From a bacterium 1xD42-67 (lineage in GTDB: Bacteria > Bacillota > Clostridia > Oscillospirales > Oscillospiraceae), in NCBI GenBank assembly GCA_003612335.1, contig RAYO01000001.1, forward strand, positions 1 through 64,000: a DNA stretch of 64,000 bases, read 5' to 3'. Positions 60,378-64,000 of the stretch are shown one piece after another. The number at the start of each line of letters is the position of its first letter. The stretch's first letter is position 1. The notes beneath the pieces are model-generated. The model was not told the origin of the DNA, ran no database searches, and saw only the letters and a program-made list of their open reading frames with translations. The position numbers and the translations under genes were made by a program.

Positions 60378-60428
60378 AGCACCGCCACAGGCCGTGAATT
60401 ACTTTGGCTTGCAGCGGTGCTTTCTCTT
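60378..60428 (+). terminator. Terminator of the defence operon
   Basis: AGCACCGC (60378-60385) and GCGGTGCT (60414-60421) form a perfect stem, preceded by A residues and followed by TTTCTCTT. The 120 bases before it contain three TTTAACGC-like repeats but no gene. Confidence 0.75.
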
Positions 60429-60472
60429 GAAATATTCAAAATTACGCCAAAAACAGCGGTTTTTGCAAAGAA

Positions 60473-60521
60473 GTAGGGACGGAAATCTTGATACCCATTG
60501 TATCAAAATCTCCGTCCCTAC
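60473..60521 (-). terminator. Terminator of the tRNA operon
   Basis: GTAGGGACGGA and TCCGTCCCTAC (outer arms at 60473 and 60521) plus GATAC/GTATC inside form a long stem directly after tRNA-fMet on the minus strand, followed by TTCTTTGC. Confidence 0.7.
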
Positions 60522-60522
60522 A

Positions 60523-60598
<76 letters not shown>

Positions 60599-60601
60599 AT
60601 A

Positions 60602-60688
60602 TGGTGCCGGAGACCGGGGTCGAACCGGCACGGGATCGCTCCCACGGGATTTTAAGTCCCGGGCGTCTGCCAATTCCGCCACTCCGGC
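60602..60688 (-). tRNA. tRNA-Leu (TAA)
   Basis: 87 bases with encoded CCA, acceptor GCCGGAG with CTCCGGC, a long variable arm (GTGGGAGCGATCCCGT), T-loop GGTTCGACCCC and anticodon TAA in ACTTAAAAT. It is transcribed first, three bases before tRNA-fMet. Confidence 0.95.
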
Positions 60689-60719
60689 ATGGGTGGCTCC
60701 CGGCCCTGAGTGCTTAGAC

Positions 60720-60748
60720 AGGATATCACAGATCCGGCTTTCTGTCAA
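60720..60748 (-). promoter_or_regulatory. Promoter of the tRNA operon
   Basis: TTGACA (60748-60743), 17 bases, TATCCT (60725-60720), about 30 bases before tRNA-Leu. Confidence 0.75.
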
Positions 60749-60819
60749 GAAAAATATTTCGCCGGCTTTCGTCTCCGGTCCGATATCTGTAAAAAGTACG
60801 ATCCTGGCAGGATCTTATC

Positions 60820-60849
60820 TTGAAATCCCACATATCTCTATGCTATAAT
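60820..60849 (+). promoter_or_regulatory. Promoter of recJ
   Basis: TTGAAA (60820-60825), 18 bases, TATAAT (60844-60849), 53 bases before the recJ start codon. Confidence 0.65.
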
Positions 60850-60901
60850 AAAAAAGTTCAAGCATGAGACGGGCCGGGCTCGGCGGGGAGGTGACCACCA
60901 G

Positions 60902-62971
60902 ATGAAATACAAGCAGTGGAGGGTGTCGTCTCCCTGTCCGGAGGGGCAGGCATCGCTGGAGCGGGCGGGACTTCCCCCGCTGCTGGCCGGGCTGCTGTCG
61001 GCCCGGGGGGTGGTCCATCCGGAGGCGGCCCGCCGTCTGCTCTCTCCCGGCAGCGAGCCGATCCCCGACCCGATGCTCCTGAAGGACATGGACCGGGCAG
61101 TGGACAGGGTGCGGCTGGCCCTGGAGCGGGGAGAGCTGATCGCGGTCTATGGAGACTACGACGTGGATGGGATCACGGCCACCTGCCTGCTCACCCAGTT
61201 CCTGTCCGCCCGTGGAGGAAGGGCGATCCCCTATATCCCCAGCCGCTTGGGGGAGGGCTACGGTCTGAATCCCGAGGCGGTGGTCCACCTGTCGGAGCGG
61301 GGAGCGGCCCTGATCGTCACCGTGGACTGCGGGATCACTGCGGTAGAGGAGACGAAGCTGGCCAACAGCCTGGGGATCGATGTGGTGATCACCGATCACC
61401 ACGCCTGCAAGGAGGAGCTGCCTCCCGCCGCCGCAGTGGTAGACCCCCACCGGCCCGACTGTCCCTATCCTTTCAAGGGGCTGGCCGGCGTGGGCGTGGC
61501 TCTGATGCTGGCCCTGGCGGTGGCTGGAGAGGAGGAGGCCCGGGAGGTCTTCGACCAGTTCTGCGACCTGGCCGCCGTGGGCACGGTGGCCGATGTGATG
61601 CCCATGACGGGGGAGAACCGGGCCATCGTGAGCCTGGGGCTGAAGAAACTGGACCCGCCCCGGCGGTTGGGTTTGGCCAGTCTGATCCGATACGCTGGTC
61701 TGGAGGACAAGCCGGTCACCTCTGTGTCCGTGGGGTACACTCTGGCGCCACGGATCAACGCCTCCGGCCGGATGGGCATGGCAGAGGTGGCGGTGGAGCT
61801 GCTCCTGACCCAGGACCCGGCCAGGGCAGAGGAGCTGGCCGCCCAGCTGTGTGAGCTCAACCGGGAGCGCCAGGAGATCGAGGGGGACATCTTCCAGCAG
61901 TGCGTCCAGCGTCTGGACACCGCCCCCCAGCGGGGGGCCATCATCTTGGCCAGCGGCCAGTGGCACCAGGGGGTGGTGGGCATCGTGGCCTCCCGCCTGG
62001 CAGAGCGGTACGCCTGTCCCTGCTTCATGATCTGTCTGGAGGGCGGGATGGGCAAGGGCTCCTGCCGCTCCTGGGGCGGTATCGACCTCTTCGAGCTGCT
62101 CTCCTCCTGCGCCCATCTGCTGGAGAATTTCGGGGGCCACACACTGGCCGCCGGCTTCACGGTGAAGGAGGAGAACATCCCCGCCCTGGCCCAAGCCCTG
62201 CGCCTGCAGGTGGAGACCGCCTGTCAGGGAGAGGCCCTGCCCTCGGTGCTGGAGGTAGACATGGCCGTATCCGCCCAGCACCTGACGGTGGAGGCGGTGG
62301 AGGCCCTGGATCTGCTGGAGCCCTGCGGCACCGGCAATCCCCGGCCGGTCTTCCTCCTTCAGGGGGCCCAGGTCCACACCATGACTCAGGTGGGCCGGGG
62401 ACGGCATCTGAAGCTGCGGCTTGAGAGCCGGGGGGCCTATCTGGACGCCATCTACTTCTCCAGCCAGGGGGCTGAGCTGGGGCTCTACCCCGGCTGCCGG
62501 ACCGATGTGGTCTTTTATCCCCAGATCAACGATTTTCGGGGGCGGCGGGACCTCCAGCTCCAAGTGGTGGATCTGCGGCTGGTCCCCTCTCTGGCCCAGC
62601 TGGAGCGGACCGTCTATGACAAATACCGCCAAGGGGCGGACCTGACCCAGGAGGAGGCCCGCCTCCTCCTCCCCTCCCGGGGGGACTTCGTGGGGCTGTG
62701 GCGCTGGCTGGAGCGCCAGTCCACCGCCTGCACTGTGGTGGAGGACACCCCCGCCCGGATCGCCCGGGCAGTGTCCCGGGTCACCCGGAAACGGGAGGCC
62801 CCCGCCCGGACCCTGCTGTGCCTGGAGGTCATGGAGGAGCGGGGCCTCATCGATGTGAACCGCCGCACCGACCGGATCCAGATCACCCTGCGCCAGGTGG
62901 AGCACAAGGTGGACCTGGAGGCGTCTGAGATCATAAAGCGTCTGCGGAAGATCCTGGGGGAGGGGCTATGA
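60902..62971 (+). CDS. recJ: Single-stranded-DNA-specific exonuclease RecJ
   Basis: 689 residues. Metal-binding DHH-family motifs: VYGDYDVDGITATCLL, VTVDCGITA, VITDHHACKEELPP; DHHA1 motif with FGGHTLAAGF (about 420) and the C-terminal OB domain. It degrades 5' single-stranded ends in recombination and mismatch repair. GC content is very high, as expected for host core genes. The stop overlaps the next start (ATGA). Confidence 0.95.
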   Translation: MKYKQWRVSSPCPEGQASLERAGLPPLLAGLLSARGVVHPEAARRLLSPGSEPIPDPMLLKDMDRAVDRVRLALERGELIAVYGDYDVDGITATCLLTQFLSARGGRAIPYIPSRLGEGYGLNPEAVVHLSERGAALIVTVDCGITAVEETKLANSLGIDVVITDHHACKEELPPAAAVVDPHRPDCPYPFKGLAGVGVALMLALAVAGEEEAREVFDQFCDLAAVGTVADVMPMTGENRAIVSLGLKKLDPPRRLGLASLIRYAGLEDKPVTSVSVGYTLAPRINASGRMGMAEVAVELLLTQDPARAEELAAQLCELNRERQEIEGDIFQQCVQRLDTAPQRGAIILASGQWHQGVVGIVASRLAERYACPCFMICLEGGMGKGSCRSWGGIDLFELLSSCAHLLENFGGHTLAAGFTVKEENIPALAQALRLQVETACQGEALPSVLEVDMAVSAQHLTVEAVEALDLLEPCGTGNPRPVFLLQGAQVHTMTQVGRGRHLKLRLESRGAYLDAIYFSSQGAELGLYPGCRTDVVFYPQINDFRGRRDLQLQVVDLRLVPSLAQLERTVYDKYRQGADLTQEEARLLLPSRGDFVGLWRWLERQSTACTVVEDTPARIARAVSRVTRKREAPARTLLCLEVMEERGLIDVNRRTDRIQITLRQVEHKVDLEASEIIKRLRKILGEGL

Positions 62972-63435
62972 AACGATCGGTGAGGCCAGCGGAAACGATC
63001 TTGGAGGACCTGCTGTCTCGGGATCCCCAAAGGATATGGTCTGCCTCCTGTGAGGTCATCCATCTGGGCCAGGAGCGGACGCGGATACTTCCCCTTGTGC
63101 CCTATCTGACGGAGATCGGGCGGGCGGCAGAGCATACTGTGCTGGGAGGCGGACTGGCTCCCAACCGGCGGTTTGTCGATATGGCCCTGCGGACCATCCG
63201 ATTTCACAGGGACAGCGAGGACTGTCCCTGCTGCCTATACCCTCTCCCGGGAGATGACGGGATCTTTGACCCCCAGGAGGAGATGGAACAGGGCTATGTG
63301 CGCATCCTGGATCGTATGCTGGACGAACATCATACCGGAGACTATCTGGTGCAGTGTACCAGGTGCGGCAGAACATTTCAGATCATACAGGAGTGGGGGC
63401 ACTTCGTCTGGTGGCGGTGGACCCCGATCTCTTGA
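62968..63435 (+). CDS. Conserved hypothetical protein with Cys pairs
   Basis: 155 residues, coupled to recJ by a four-base overlap. EDCPCCLYPL (about 88-97) and VQCTRCGRTFQIIQEWG (about 128-144) can form a zinc site. The N-terminal part is helical. No family recognised; the operon position before relA/spoT suggests a housekeeping gene of this lineage. Confidence 0.75.
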   Translation: MKRSVRPAETILEDLLSRDPQRIWSASCEVIHLGQERTRILPLVPYLTEIGRAAEHTVLGGGLAPNRRFVDMALRTIRFHRDSEDCPCCLYPLPGDDGIFDPQEEMEQGYVRILDRMLDEHHTGDYLVQCTRCGRTFQIIQEWGHFVWWRWTPIS

Positions 63436-63461
63436 ATCTCAACTCACACCGAGGTGATTCT

Positions 63462-64000
63462 ATGGACCCCATTTTGGAACGCTATCACGACCTGGAGAAG
63501 AAGGTCGTGGCGTACATGCCGAATCTGGACACCCAGCGGCTGTTCGACGCCTTCACCTACGCGGATTCCGCCCACCACGGCCAGCTGCGCAAGAGCGGCG
63601 AGCCCTATATCATCCACCCCATCGCTGTGGCGGAGATCGTGGCGGACCTGGAGCTGGACATCGACAGCGTGGTGGCCGCCCTGCTCCACGACTGTATCGA
63701 AGACACCGCCTCCACCCATGAGGAGATCGCCAAGCGCTTCGACCCCACGGTGGCGGAGCTGGTGGAGGGGGTCACCAAGCTGACCAAGATGCAGTTCGTC
63801 ACCAAGGAAGAGGAGCAGATGGAGAATCTGCGCAAGATGCTCATGGCCATGAGCCGGGACATCCGGGTGATCCTCATCAAGGTCTGCGACCGGCTGCACA
63901 ACATGCGCACCATGGAGTATCAGTCTCCCCGGAAACAGCGGGAGAAGAGCCTGGAGACCATGGAGATCTACGCCCCCATCGCCCACCGTCTGGGGATGCA
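63462..64000 (+). CDS. RelA/SpoT (p)ppGpp synthetase/hydrolase, N-terminal part
   Basis: The frame starts at ATG 63462 (RBS GAGGTGA) and runs off the right edge after 179 codons. HD-type hydrolase residues are seen in HHGQLRKSGEPYIIHPIAVA and ALLHDCIEDT, followed by KVCDRLHNMRTM and YAPIAHRLGM. Bifunctional Rel/SpoT enzymes make and degrade the stringent-response alarmone. The synthetase and regulatory domains lie outside the window. Confidence 0.93.
   Translation, partial: MDPILERYHDLEKKVVAYMPNLDTQRLFDAFTYADSAHHGQLRKSGEPYIIHPIAVAEIVADLELDIDSVVAALLHDCIEDTASTHEEIAKRFDPTVAELVEGVTKLTKMQFVTKEEEQMENLRKMLMAMSRDIRVILIKVCDRLHNMRTMEYQSPRKQREKSLETMEIYAPIAHRLGM

Noticed and set aside
60902-62971. Long open frames on both strands across recJ
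   Set aside because: They are shadows caused by the very high GC content; the recJ frame has all family motifs, an RBS and a promoter.

Overview
The window comes from a GC-rich Firmicute, most likely a gut clostridium of the Oscillospiraceae (Flavonifractor/Pseudoflavonifractor-like). That placement rests on the high-GC recJ and relA/spoT genes, the large serine recombinases, DUF2815/DUF2800/DUF1492-type phage replication genes and Gram-positive promoters and ribosome binding sites. It is inferred from gene content only.

Layout. (1) 1-98 is the start of a response-regulator gene. (2) About 150-3330 is a decayed mobile element: a replication-initiator-like HTH gene with several in-frame stops and a 5'-truncated large serine recombinase with two in-frame stops. 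(3) About 3530-7270 is the recombination module of a prophage: two intact overlapping large serine recombinases, a SHOCT-type protein and an HTH/zinc-finger protein, followed downstream by an unlisted 41-residue Cys-rich peptide gene with its own promoter. (4) 7342-24952, read on the minus strand, holds lysis, tail, head and packaging genes of an HK97-fold siphovirus. Its endolysin has a frameshift, its distal tail protein has an in-frame stop, and a plus-strand EcsC-family moron sits between portal and large terminase. (5) 25-33.9 kb is an accessory block between the large and small terminase genes: two DNA methyltransferases, an amidoligase with a gamma-glutamylcyclotransferase, and many small proteins. 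(6) 34-46 kb holds a NYN-domain protein, a late regulator, helicase, VRR nuclease, P4-type primase, DNA polymerase and other replication genes. (7) 46-49.9 kb holds regulators: XRE repressors, an ImmA/IrrE peptidase, an unknown protein and a SLOG protein. (8) 50-60.25 kb is a plus-strand defence operon: SNF2/DUF3883 helicase, small P-loop kinase, DUF1156 DNA methylase and DUF499 ATPase with an N-terminal HEPN domain. This is the helicase-methylase-ATPase (Hma) architecture. (9) 60.5-64 kb is host chromosome: tRNA-fMet, tRNA-Leu, recJ, a small zinc protein and the start of relA/spoT.

How it works together. Phage genes run almost entirely right to left, from regulators through replication, packaging, structure and lysis to recombination. 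Five places carry the same promoter (TTGCTA or TTGATA, exactly 17 bp, GAATAT) in front of accessory genes or the recombinase pair, and four of these also carry a TACACAA-type palindrome; this looks like a phage-specific regulon. Two other promoters, in front of the NYN gene and the HNH/terminase genes, are each followed within about 60 bases by an intrinsic terminator, which suggests antitermination or attenuation at the start of the late genes. The defence operon lies between prophage and tRNA genes; whether the phage carries it or it is a separate island cannot be decided here because no attachment sites were identified.
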